Shown piece after piece: positions 1 through 7,640 of a stretch of DNA of 46,491 nt; the stretch's first letter is position 1, and every line of letters starts with the position of its first letter. This DNA is from Clostridiales bacterium DTU069. GTDB taxonomy: Bacteria; Bacillota; Clostridia; DSM-8532. Below the pieces are notes generated by a model that saw only the letters and a list, made by a program, of their open reading frames with translations, searched no databases and had not been told where the DNA came from. The DNA lies in contig LFRV01000058.1 of the NCBI GenBank assembly GCA_001512485.1, positions 8,792-55,282 on the forward strand, written 5' to 3'. The translations under genes were made by a program, and so were the position numbers.

Positions 1-72
1 AAGATTTTTGCAGGAAGCATTTTTGCTCAGACAGTCGACTTGCTTATCCTTGCTCTGACTGTGTATCTCTAA
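1..72 (+). CDS. C-terminal end of an unidentified protein (cut by window edge)
   Basis: Frame 1 is open from the first base to a TAA at 70-72. It encodes about 23 residues ending in a hydrophobic run (FAQTVDLLILALTVYL), which would fit the last membrane helix of a membrane protein. There is too little sequence to name a family. It may also be chance, since a 23-codon open frame is not significant by itself. Confidence 0.35.
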   Translation, partial: KIFAGSIFAQTVDLLILALTVYL

Positions 73-96
73 GCTTCATTCCGCTATAGTTTCCGT

Positions 97-185
97 TATT
101 GTACAATAGTTCTTCCGAGAAGCCCGTAAAAAATGTGACGAAAGCCAGCGGGTGGTTCGGGTGCTTTCGGTGACGACGGGCGACA
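97..185 (+). repeat. Fragment of dispersed intergenic repeat (copy A)
   Basis: Bases 97-115 (TTATTGTACAATAGTTCTT) match the reverse complement of 37395-37413 exactly. Bases 141-157 equal the reverse complement of 13745-13761, and 158-185 equal the reverse complement of 13667-13694 with one mismatch. The larger copy has 50 extra bases between those two blocks. This is therefore a shortened, non-coding copy of the element at 13.4-13.9 kb. It lies just upstream of the CapA-like gene and may carry part of its promoter. Confidence 0.7.
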
Positions 186-215
186 CGAAAGAGATATATT
201 GGGACGAAAGGTATT

Positions 216-1205
216 ATGAATAGAAATGCTGATTACGAAAAGTTGAGCAAAAAACGACTTTTTACGATTATTGCCTGTGTTATAGTTCTTATCTCCGGGG
301 CATTGTTTTTGCATGTGCGAAAAAGGCAGACCGTAATTTTGTATTTTACCGGCGACATACTCCTCGACAGGGGAGTTATGACGTATATGAAACAATATGG
401 TTATGATTACCCTTTCATTAAGGTTAAAGATTTATTCAAAGACGGCGATATCGTTTGCGGGAACCTTGAAGGGCCGTTAACCGAAGGTGGTATTCCTTCG
501 CAAAAAGATCCGAGGTATATATTCAGGTTCCCTCCACCTGTTGCGCAAAACCTTAAAGATGCCAGGTTTAACCTGATGAACCTCGCAAATAACCATACGA
601 CGGATCACGGCGCAAAAGGGCTTACCGATACGATGAATACGCTTAACGAATACGGAATTGCCTGGTTTGGAGCGGGGAAAACAGCGAAAGAAGCAGCTTC
701 CCCGGTGTTTGTAAATATCAGCGGAACAGTTATCGGATTTCTTGGCTATTCCGCTTTCCCGCCGGAAGGATATTTCCATACGCAGGAGAAACCGAATATA
801 TCAATGATTGACGAGTCAAGCCTCCGCGAATCCGTTATCAACGCACGGGAAAAACGCGACTTTCTTGTAGTATCGTTTCACTGGGGAAGGGAATATGAGC
901 CGTATCCCGATGACAGCCAGAAAAAAACCGCGCGTATTGCGATAGACAGCGGCGCCGATATTGTAATAGGCCACCACCCGCACGTATACCAGGGCATCGA
1001 AGAATACAACGGTAAATTTATCTTTTACAGTCTCGGTAATTTTATATTTGACAGGCAAATCCCGCCGGATACCGACAAGGGAGCGGTAATAAAACTTTAT
1101 ATACAAAAAGGCAGGCTTAAAAAATGGGATATGCTTCCGGTTAAGATAAAGGAATGTCAGCCTGAAATTCTTGAAGAAGGCGTTGAAACTTACGGAAATA
1201 TATAG
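216..1205 (+). CDS. CapA-family protein (PGA_cap metallophosphatase-like)
   Basis: A 329-residue protein with one N-terminal membrane anchor (about residues 17-34) followed by a PGA_cap/CapA domain. Recognisable blocks are TGDILLDRG near residue 45, GNLEGPLT, NLANNHTTDHG, VSFHWGREYE, GHHPHVYQG and SLGNFIFD. These carry the Asp/His/Asn metal ligands of the calcineurin-like fold used by this family. CapA proteins take part in poly-gamma-glutamate or capsule export, but many clostridial members stand alone and have no proven role, as here: no capB/capC homologue is nearby. The start is the ATG at 216, preceded by GAAAGG at a short distance. It converges with the histidine kinase gene, 17 bp away. 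Confidence 0.85.
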   Translation: MNRNADYEKLSKKRLFTIIACVIVLISGALFLHVRKRQTVILYFTGDILLDRGVMTYMKQYGYDYPFIKVKDLFKDGDIVCGNLEGPLTEGGIPSQKDPRYIFRFPPPVAQNLKDARFNLMNLANNHTTDHGAKGLTDTMNTLNEYGIAWFGAGKTAKEAASPVFVNISGTVIGFLGYSAFPPEGYFHTQEKPNISMIDESSLRESVINAREKRDFLVVSFHWGREYEPYPDDSQKKTARIAIDSGADIVIGHHPHVYQGIEEYNGKFIFYSLGNFIFDRQIPPDTDKGAVIKLYIQKGRLKKWDMLPVKIKECQPEILEEGVETYGNI

Positions 1206-1222
1206 CGGCTTTATTGGAATTC

Positions 1223-2278
1223 TTATTGGTTTTTCGATTTTGTATTTTGAGATTTCGGAAGTTTCACGGTAAAGGTTGTCCCGCTACCGACTTCACTTTG
1301 TACACTAATCTCACCCATGCACAAGTCCACAATACGCCTGACAATTGAAAGACCAAGACCGTTTCCGCGCATTGAACGCGATTTATCACCCTGGTAAAAT
1401 TTATCGAACATATGCTTAATTGTGTAGCTGTCCATGCCCTTTCCGTTGTCACTGATTTCGAATATAATAACGTCTTCCGTTTCGTCGCAGGTAATTGTGA
1501 TCGTTCCATGCTCTTTCGAGTATTTTATCGCGTTATCAATAAGGTTAATCCAAAGATGGGAAAGCATTTCCTGGTTCGCGTAAATAATTATTCGTTTTAA
1601 ATTCAGGTTTATTTCAATATTCTTTGCGCTCCACTGCTTTTCAAGAAGAATTATGCAATTTCTTATTTGTTCATCCAGTTCATATTCGGTTTGGTTCGTA
1701 ATATACTGCTGATTTTCAAATCTTGTAAGGAGTAGTACATTTGTTGACATGTTAGCAAGCCTTTCAGATTCGGATATAATAATTTCGGTATATTCCCGTC
1801 TTTTTTCTTCAGACATTTCTTTATTTTGCAACTGCCTGGCAAAGCCGCGTATTGAAACAATTGGCGTTCTGAATTCGTGGGAAAAGTTGTTGATGAAGTC
1901 GTTTCTGAACATTTCTATGCTGCCGAGTTCTTCGGCCATATGGTTAAAATTCCTTAAAAGAATGGCAATTTCGGAATCGCCGTCGATTTCTTTGACACGA
2001 ACGTTAAAATCTCCTTTTGCTACAATCTTTGTTGCTTTTATCAGCTGATTTATGGGTTTAAGAAACTTCTCAACCAGTACGGTGGAAATGGTGGTTCCTA
2101 TAACAACGCTTAAAATCAGTGTTATAACAGGTGAGAGAATCGGCCTTAGTAAAGGGGCAGGCATAATGCCAATTTTATATAAAATATAAACACATACCGA
2201 TGTCAGCAAACCTGACATAACCATAATGGAAAAAATAAGAAAAACCATAGCTATATTCAGCGATTTTACCCTGCTCAT
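1223..2278 (-). CDS. Sensor histidine kinase (HAMP-HisKA-HATPase)
   Basis: A 351-residue membrane kinase. Two membrane helices (about 9-33 and 43-68) are joined by a very short loop, so the input domain is minimal. They are followed by HAMP (about 69-122), the HisKA phosphoacceptor His134 in FSHEFRTPIVSIRG, and a HATPase domain with N box (NLIDNAIKYS), G1 box (DNGKGM) and G2 box (GNGLGLSIV). Its ATG overlaps the stop codon of the response regulator upstream (ATGA), so the two are translationally coupled. The tiny extracytoplasmic loop suggests that it senses a membrane or intramembrane signal; this is inference. The ligand is unknown. Confidence 0.92.
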   Translation of the reverse strand: MSRVKSLNIAMVFLIFSIMVMSGLLTSVCVYILYKIGIMPAPLLRPILSPVITLILSVVIGTTISTVLVEKFLKPINQLIKATKIVAKGDFNVRVKEIDGDSEIAILLRNFNHMAEELGSIEMFRNDFINNFSHEFRTPIVSIRGFARQLQNKEMSEEKRREYTEIIISESERLANMSTNVLLLTRFENQQYITNQTEYELDEQIRNCIILLEKQWSAKNIEINLNLKRIIIYANQEMLSHLWINLIDNAIKYSKEHGTITITCDETEDVIIFEISDNGKGMDSYTIKHMFDKFYQGDKSRSMRGNGLGLSIVRRIVDLCMGEISVQSEVGSGTTFTVKLPKSQNTKSKNQ

Positions 2279-2949
2279 GCTTTTATCACCGCCTTATATC
2301 CAAGTCCTCTGACTGTAACAATTTCAAAATCGTCATTGTTTTTAAATCTGTCCCGGATACGGTTTATATGAACATCTACCGTCCGTTCGTCAGTTTCGGT
2401 GTTCATATCCCAAATTTCATCCATTAAACTGCGCCTTGTAAATATTTTGTTATTGTAAGCAAGCAGTTTGTAAAGGAGCATAAATTCTTTATTTGGCAAT
2501 TCCTGGACAATACCGTCTTTTGACACGGTAAACGAGTCATAATCAAGAACTGTATTTCCAACCGTAAGTTTACGTTCATTTACAATACGGGAACGGCGAA
2601 GAAGCGCTGAAATCCTTAAAAGCATTTCATCTTCATCTACCGGTTTTACCATATAGTCATCCGTTCCTACAATGAACCCCATTTTTTTATCCGCAGGAGC
2701 TTCTTTTGCGGTTACCATGAGAATAGGTATATTGTTATCGCACTGCCTTAATGTTTTTGTAAACTCGTATCCGTCCATGCGAGGCATCATAATGTCAAGA
2801 ACAATTAAATCAACATGGTGTTTGTCCATTTTTTCAAGCGCGTCAATTCCGTCTCTGGCGAGAATAACTTCGTAACCGTTTTGAACCAGTACGGCTTCCA
2901 TTAGTTTTCTTGTATTCTCGTCATCTTCAACGACCATAATACAAACCAT
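2275..2949 (-). CDS. OmpR/PhoP-family response regulator
   Basis: A 224-residue response regulator. The receiver domain has the acidic pair ED-D near residues 8-10, phosphoacceptor Asp52 (VLDIMMPRMDG) and the conserved Lys in VTAKEAP. The C-terminal winged helix ends RTVDVHINRIRDRF...VRGLGYKAV, typical of OmpR/PhoB DNA-binding domains. The ATG at 2949 is chosen because a GGAAGGGGG ribosome binding site precedes it; an upstream in-frame start at 3012 would add 21 atypical residues. It is the first gene of a two-gene operon with the kinase. Tandem TTAACT repeats upstream suggest that it activates its own promoter. Confidence 0.92.
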   Translation of the reverse strand: MVCIMVVEDDENTRKLMEAVLVQNGYEVILARDGIDALEKMDKHHVDLIVLDIMMPRMDGYEFTKTLRQCDNNIPILMVTAKEAPADKKMGFIVGTDDYMVKPVDEDEMLLRISALLRRSRIVNERKLTVGNTVLDYDSFTVSKDGIVQELPNKEFMLLYKLLAYNNKIFTRRSLMDEIWDMNTETDERTVDVHINRIRDRFKNNDDFEIVTVRGLGYKAVIKA

Positions 2950-3386
2950 CAGAATGCCCCCTTCCCTGCTTTCAAATATTATAGCCGGATAATTTAAACT
3001 GATTGTTAACAAAAGATAAAATTATATATTTCATATTGAAAAACGTATAAATTTTTGTTGGCAGTTAATATTCAGTTAATATTCGCCATATATCATAATA
3101 ACATATATACTTTTATTAAAAAAAGCCTTGCCGGCATTGTTCCGGTAGTGCATTTACCGTGTGGGTTCACTGTAATACTATTATCATCAGTAAAGAAAGT
3201 TAAAATTGAATTGAGCAATAACAAAAATGTGTTTTGATCCCGGACCCATTGGATAAATATTTCATTGAATCGGGTTTAATTTGGTAAAATAAAACTATTA
3301 TAATATATTATAATGAGGCGTAAAGATGATTCTTACCCTTATAACTTATTAACTGAATCAACGTACAGGCAAAGGGGATTATCAAT
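2950..3386. other. Divergent intergenic region between response regulator and plsX
   Basis: 437 bp without a convincing gene. The left part holds the minus-strand promoter described separately. The right part (about 3100-3386) is AT-rich and must drive plsX, but I could not fix a confident -35/-10 pair. A 60-codon open frame at 3055-3237 has no ribosome binding site and looks random. Confidence 0.6.
3021..3084 (-). promoter_or_regulatory. Promoter of the two-component operon with PhoP-box-like tandem repeat
   Basis: Read on the minus strand, an 11-bp unit occurs twice head-to-tail (3074-3084 and 3063-3073), giving TTAACT-N5-TTAACT. A TATAAT -10 lies at 3021-3026, while the -35 position (3044-3049, TATACG) is poor. 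Direct TTAACA-like hexamers at 11-bp spacing just upstream of a weak -35 are the known layout of Bacillus PhoP-activated promoters. Binding here by the adjacent regulator is inference. Confidence 0.5.
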
Positions 3387-4397
3387 ATGAGAATATTGGT
3401 TGACGCTATGGGAGGAGACAACGCTCCGGACGAAATTGTCAAAGGCTGTGTGGAAGCCATTAACTTAAAACAGGGTTTTGAAATCGAATTGCTTGGTGAC
3501 CGGGAAAAAACAGAAAAGTGCTTTAACGACAAGCAATTTGATCGCAGCCGGATAATAATAACCGAAACCCGCGATGACGTAACAAATTACGATAAACCAT
3601 CGGAAGCTATAAGGAAAAAGAAAAATTCCTCTCTTGTAGTAGGGATGAGAAAAATAAAGGAAAACGCCGCTCATGCTTTTATTTCCGCCGGCAATACCGG
3701 GGCAATTCTGGCTGCGTCGATGTTGATTGCCGGAAGGATGAAGGGTATTGTAAGGCCGGCGCTGGCTCCGATAGTGCCGTCGTTAAACGGTCCTGTAATG
3801 ATAATAGACGCAGGAATGAATACCCGCATAAAACCGATTAGCTATTTGCAGTTTGCCGTTATGGGCACCGAATATATGCGGGTAAGATATGGTATGGAAA
3901 ATCCGCGTGTCGGTCTTTTGAATATAGGCTCGGAAGAGAATAAAGGCAATGAAATTCACAGGCAGGCATATGAAATTCTGATAAACTCACAGGTAAATTT
4001 CATTGGAAATATTGAAGGAAAGGATGTACCTGAAGGCAATGCCGACATTGTAGTTTGCGATGGATTTGTCGGCAATGCGATGCTTAAGGTAATGGAAGGC
4101 ACAGGCAAGTACTTTTTTAACCATTTGGGCAATATATATTCGCGAAGCATTTGGGGCAGGATAAGTTATCTTTTGGTTAAACACGAGCTGAAAAAAATAA
4201 AAAAACAGGTAGATCCTGAGGAAATCGGCGGTACTCCGATACTTGGCGTTAACGGAATTGTTTTTAAATGCCACGGCAATTCAAGGGCAAAAGCAATCAA
4301 AAACACTATCCTTAACGCATGCAGTGTAAAATACCAGAGTATTATGGAACAGGTAAAAAACTCTTTTGTTCATATGAAGACCAATGTTCAGACATAA
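3387..4397 (+). CDS. plsX: Phosphate acyltransferase PlsX
   Basis: A 336-residue protein, full length for PlsX, which converts acyl-ACP to acyl-phosphate for PlsY in membrane phospholipid synthesis. It begins with the family signature (VDAMGGDNAPDEIVKG) and carries SAGNTGAILAA, IIDAGMN, NIGSEENKGN and VVCDGFVGNAMLK in the usual order. In most Firmicutes plsX sits in an rpmF/fapR-plsX-fabD/fabG cluster. Here none of those genes is adjacent and plsX is followed by pcm on the same strand, so this may be a second or relocated copy. The last part (DPEEIGGTPILGVNGIV) also fits the family. Confidence 0.93.
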   Translation: MRILVDAMGGDNAPDEIVKGCVEAINLKQGFEIELLGDREKTEKCFNDKQFDRSRIIITETRDDVTNYDKPSEAIRKKKNSSLVVGMRKIKENAAHAFISAGNTGAILAASMLIAGRMKGIVRPALAPIVPSLNGPVMIIDAGMNTRIKPISYLQFAVMGTEYMRVRYGMENPRVGLLNIGSEENKGNEIHRQAYEILINSQVNFIGNIEGKDVPEGNADIVVCDGFVGNAMLKVMEGTGKYFFNHLGNIYSRSIWGRISYLLVKHELKKIKKQVDPEEIGGTPILGVNGIVFKCHGNSRAKAIKNTILNACSVKYQSIMEQVKNSFVHMKTNVQT

Positions 4398-4473
4398 TAA
4401 TGCAGTTTACGGTGCTGCAAACAGTAAAACAAGTCTACCGCACCGTTTCAAATATTTTTAACGGGGTGATGCT

Positions 4474-5067
4474 TTGAGGGATAAGCTTACCGAATTTTTT
4501 TACAAGCTGAACCGCAAAGATTTCCTTGATGGTAAATACAAAGATTACGCAGGTTTGGATAATCCTCTCCCGATAGGTTATGGGCAAACCATTTCCCAGC
4601 CGTCTCTTGTTCTGCAAATGACAAGGGAGCTTGAACTCGAAAAAACCCATAAAGTTCTTGAAATAGGCACGGGCTCCGGCTATCAAACCGCGTTTCTTGC
4701 CGAGTTTTCAGGTGAGGTATATACGGTTGAGCGTATCGCGGAGCTTTCTAATAAAGCAAAATCGCGTATTGAGGGACTTGGCTATAAAAACGTTCATTTT
4801 AAAATCGGGGACGGGAGCTATGGGTGGAGTGAATACGCGCCTTACGACAGGATTATCGTTACGGCGGCAGCCGGAAGAATCCCTGATGCCCTCATTGATC
4901 AGTTGAAAACCGGGGGAAAGATGATTTTGCCTGTCGGTGAATCCGATTTGCAGGAGCTTGTCAGAGTAATCAAAAAAGACGACGGCAGAATTGATAAAGA
5001 ATACCTGACATTGGTCCGCTTTGTTGAACTCGTCGGTGAGTACGGATGGGGCGGAAACCCGCGTTGA
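4474..5067 (+). CDS. pcm: Protein-L-isoaspartate O-methyltransferase
   Basis: A 197-residue SAM-dependent methyltransferase that marks isoaspartyl residues in aged proteins for repair. The PCMT signature region ISQPSLVLQMT is followed by SAM motif I (VLEIGTGSGYQTAFLAE), then YTVER and IIVTAAAGRIPDAL, all characteristic of the family. Translation starts at TTG 4474 after a GGGGTGA ribosome binding site. It lies 76 bp after plsX, and its end almost abuts the AlkA-type gene. Pairing protein repair with DNA repair in one unit is noted in the findings. Confidence 0.92.
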   Translation: MRDKLTEFFYKLNRKDFLDGKYKDYAGLDNPLPIGYGQTISQPSLVLQMTRELELEKTHKVLEIGTGSGYQTAFLAEFSGEVYTVERIAELSNKAKSRIEGLGYKNVHFKIGDGSYGWSEYAPYDRIIVTAAAGRIPDALIDQLKTGGKMILPVGESDLQELVRVIKKDDGRIDKEYLTLVRFVELVGEYGWGGNPR

Positions 5068-5084
5068 CTGGTGGAATGTGCTGC

Positions 5085-5711
5085 ATGCAATATTTTGAGT
5101 ATGGAGAAACGGAAATAGAGTATTTAAGCAGCAGAGACGTCTTGCTTGGAAAAGCGATTGACAGAATCGGCATTATTAAAAGACAAATTTTCCCCGAACC
5201 TTTTGAAGCCCTCATATATTCTATCATTGGACAGCAGATCTCGGGCAAAGCAGCAGAAAAAGTCTGGAACAAGCTTGTCGCGACGGTTGGGGGAATTACA
5301 CCCGGAATTCTTGGGACGGTCGATTTGAAATGCATACAAGCCTGCGGAATGTCAAAAAGGAAGTCGGAATATATTAAGGGCATTGCTGAAGCGGCATTGT
5401 CGGGCGAGGTAGATTTTAAAAGGCTTTATAGTATGTCTGATACCGAAATAATGGATAAGCTGACAAGGCTCCGCGGCGTCGGCGTCTGGACCGTTGAAAT
5501 GCTGCTTATTTTCTCTCTTTGCAGGCCTGATGTTTTAAGCTATAACGATTTCGGAATACGAAAAGGAATAATGAGACTGCATCAACTAAACGAATTAAAC
5601 AGGGCTCAATTCGAAATATACAGAAAACGATATTCCCCGTACGGAACTACCGCTTCGCTGTATCTTTGGGAGATAGCTGCAGGCATATGCCAAATTGAAG
5701 TTTCAGGCTAA
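5085..5711 (+). CDS. DNA-3-methyladenine glycosylase II (AlkA-type, HhH-GPD)
   Basis: A 208-residue HhH-GPD glycosylase that removes alkylated bases in base excision repair. Seen in order: FEALIYSIIGQQISGKAA (substrate pocket helix), CGMSKRKSEYIKGIA, the helix-hairpin-helix LRGVGVWTVEM, and the catalytic Asp in SYNDFGIRKG. It lacks the extra N-terminal domain of E. coli AlkA, as many Gram-positive short forms do. The start at 5085 fits a GGTGG at 5070-5074; ATG 5076 is an alternative, and ATG 5046 would overlap pcm by 22 bp. Its stop overlaps the convergent prsW stop. Confidence 0.88.
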   Translation: MQYFEYGETEIEYLSSRDVLLGKAIDRIGIIKRQIFPEPFEALIYSIIGQQISGKAAEKVWNKLVATVGGITPGILGTVDLKCIQACGMSKRKSEYIKGIAEAALSGEVDFKRLYSMSDTEIMDKLTRLRGVGVWTVEMLLIFSLCRPDVLSYNDFGIRKGIMRLHQLNELNRAQFEIYRKRYSPYGTTASLYLWEIAAGICQIEVSG

Positions 5712-6400
5712 TATTTTCCGAAGAATTTCGATTCCTGGTAAAACCGGTTAAGTTTTTTCAGGTTTGCAACCCACAGGAACGCGACAAACGGGATAAATAA
5801 AACGAGCAGGTATGGAATGCCGGACAGCAGTATGAAATTAAAAATGCCGTGAAACAACATTGGAATAATCAAAGAACGTGTAAGGAATTGGGAACGGATT
5901 CGGTAATCATCGCAGAACCTGGCAAGCGAAAGATAGTATCCCATCGTGACGGCGAACAGCATATGCGCGGGCACACTGAGCACTCCGCGGTAAAGCCCTA
6001 TATACGGATCAGCGTCATAACCCGAAACCACATACATTATATTCTCAATTGTTGCAAAACCCAATGCGGAATAAGCGCAGTAAATAATACCGTCAAGTTT
6101 TTCATTGAAGGCGCTGTGGTTATACGCGATTTTCATTACTACGAGCCTCTTGAAAAATTCTTCAGTAAAGCCCGCTACAACAAACGTGGTCCACGCAATC
6201 GACAAATAGCCGGAAAATATGTTTATTCCGCTTAATAATCGTTCAACAAAAATTGTCGGGATTGCGGCGAGCATGCCAAAGATAAACAGCTTTATCAGAA
6301 GCCTGACAGGTTCGCGATCATATCTGTCGGTCAGATATAAACCGAAAGAAAGCGCAATTCCCGGTATTACAGCGATAATTACAAGTCTTACAACATCCAT
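5708..6400 (-). CDS. prsW: PrsW-family intramembrane metalloprotease
   Basis: A 230-residue polytopic membrane protein of the PrsW/CPBP superfamily. The conserved blocks are TEEFFKRLVV (Glu-Glu pair), GFATIENIMYV, RGVLSVPAHMLFAVTMGYY and FHGIFNF, giving the expected Glu/His metal site inside the membrane. In Bacillus subtilis PrsW makes the first cut in anti-sigma factor RsiW. No sigma/anti-sigma pair is visible here, so the substrate is unknown. It is on the opposite strand to the flanking DNA repair genes, converging with the AlkA-type gene and divergent from the glycosylase/Ogt gene. Confidence 0.88.
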   Translation of the reverse strand: MDVVRLVIIAVIPGIALSFGLYLTDRYDREPVRLLIKLFIFGMLAAIPTIFVERLLSGINIFSGYLSIAWTTFVVAGFTEEFFKRLVVMKIAYNHSAFNEKLDGIIYCAYSALGFATIENIMYVVSGYDADPYIGLYRGVLSVPAHMLFAVTMGYYLSLARFCDDYRIRSQFLTRSLIIPMLFHGIFNFILLSGIPYLLVLFIPFVAFLWVANLKKLNRFYQESKFFGKY

Positions 6401-6621
6401 TTTCAGCTCGCCCTTTTCTTACAGCATACGCTGTGGTAAAATAAAGCGTAAAAAATAAAAGCTTCAGTGGGGCTTATACGGCTTTGTTTTAATAATTCTA
6501 TAACAAAAACAAACCCAAATTAACAAAGTTTATTATTTGCAATAATTAAATAAAGATTCCGAGCAGGGCGATCAATAATTAACATTGCTGGCAACAAAAC
6601 TTTTTTATGAAAGGGCTTAAA

Positions 6622-7623
6622 ATGGAACCTGAAAAAGATGTATCAAGAATAAGGTCGTTTGAACCGATAGTAGATAAAAACAGCAGGATATTAATACTTG
6701 GAAGCATACCCGGCGAGGAATCGCTCCGTCTTCAACAGTATTATGCCCATCCGCGGAACCTTTTCTGGCATTTAATTTATAACATATTCGGCTGCGAGCC
6801 GCAGGATGATTACAATTCGCGAATTTCGTTCTTAAAGGAAAAAGGAATCGCGCTGTGGGATGTCTACAAAAGCTGTACAAGAGAGGGAAGTCTTGACAGC
6901 AATATCAGGAATGAGGAACTGAATGATGTAGCCGGTCTTTTGGAATCATACCCGAATATAAAAGCTGTTTTCTGCAACGGCGGGGAATCCGAAAGGAAGT
7001 TTCGTACAAGGATTTTAAATAATGTAAACAGACCGATACCATATAAAAGGCTTTATTCGACGAGTCCTGCAAATGCCTCGGTACCGTTTCAAAAAAAGTA
7101 CGAGAACTGGCTCCAGGTACGCAATGCGATTGAAAACCGTATTTTGTATAAGTATGTTTTTGATACCTGTATCGGGATAATAAGGGTTTATTCAAATGGT
7201 AGCGGGATTACCAGGGTAGTGCTCCCGGGAAGCGATGATATGCCGGATAATTCATATACGGTTTTTTCGAAAGACGAATTAGCGGAAGAGGCCGGTGAGC
7301 AAATAATCGAATATTTCAGTGGAACCCGGAAGAGATTTAGTGTCCCTGTAAAAATAGAAGGTACAGAGTTTGAAAAAAAGATATTTACGATTTTAAAGGA
7401 AATACCATACGGGACAACAGTTTCATACGGCAAGCTGGCTGAAATGGCTGGAAGAAACGGCGCCGCAAGGGCGGTTGGCCGGGCTGTCAGGAAAAACCCC
7501 GTTCCGATACTTGTCCCGTGCCACAGGGTAGTTGCGTCAAGCGGCAAAACGATCGGATTTATGGGTGTCCGCGGAAACCCTCTACAGAATAAGCTTTTAC
7601 AGTTAGAGAAAGGTTACGCCTGA
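6622..7623 (+). CDS. Fusion: hypoxanthine-DNA glycosylase (UDG family 6) + O6-alkylguanine-DNA methyltransferase
   Basis: A 333-residue two-domain protein. Residues 1 to about 170 match the DNA-deoxyinosine glycosylase group (family 6 UDG): LGSIPGEESLRLQQYYAHPRNLFW, then ALWDVYKSC, VFCNGG and LYSTSPANAS. Residues about 180-333 are an Ogt/MGMT domain with IPYGTTVSYGKLAEMAG, the suicide cysteine Cys300 in VPCHRVV, and a degenerate glycine loop GFMGVRGNP. The first domain excises deaminated adenine; the second reverses O6-alkylguanine. No stop or shift separates them. ATG 6622 is preferred over 6607 because GAAAGGG sits 8 bp upstream. It is closely followed by the TIGR03915-type gene. Confidence 0.87.
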   Translation: MEPEKDVSRIRSFEPIVDKNSRILILGSIPGEESLRLQQYYAHPRNLFWHLIYNIFGCEPQDDYNSRISFLKEKGIALWDVYKSCTREGSLDSNIRNEELNDVAGLLESYPNIKAVFCNGGESERKFRTRILNNVNRPIPYKRLYSTSPANASVPFQKKYENWLQVRNAIENRILYKYVFDTCIGIIRVYSNGSGITRVVLPGSDDMPDNSYTVFSKDELAEEAGEQIIEYFSGTRKRFSVPVKIEGTEFEKKIFTILKEIPYGTTVSYGKLAEMAGRNGAARAVGRAVRKNPVPILVPCHRVVASSGKTIGFMGVRGNPLQNKLLQLEKGYA

Positions 7624-7640
7624 ACATGGAGTTGAAACAA

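Noticed and set aside
97-112. LexA/SOS box reading of GTACAATAGTTC and similar cores (also 37399-37410)
   Set aside because: The Firmicute box is GAAC-N4-GTTC; these have GTAC on one side, and the motif is part of the dispersed repeat and is not tied to SOS genes.
3055-3237. 60-codon open frame upstream of plsX
   Set aside because: No ribosome binding site, low complexity, and it overlaps the regulatory repeats of the response regulator.
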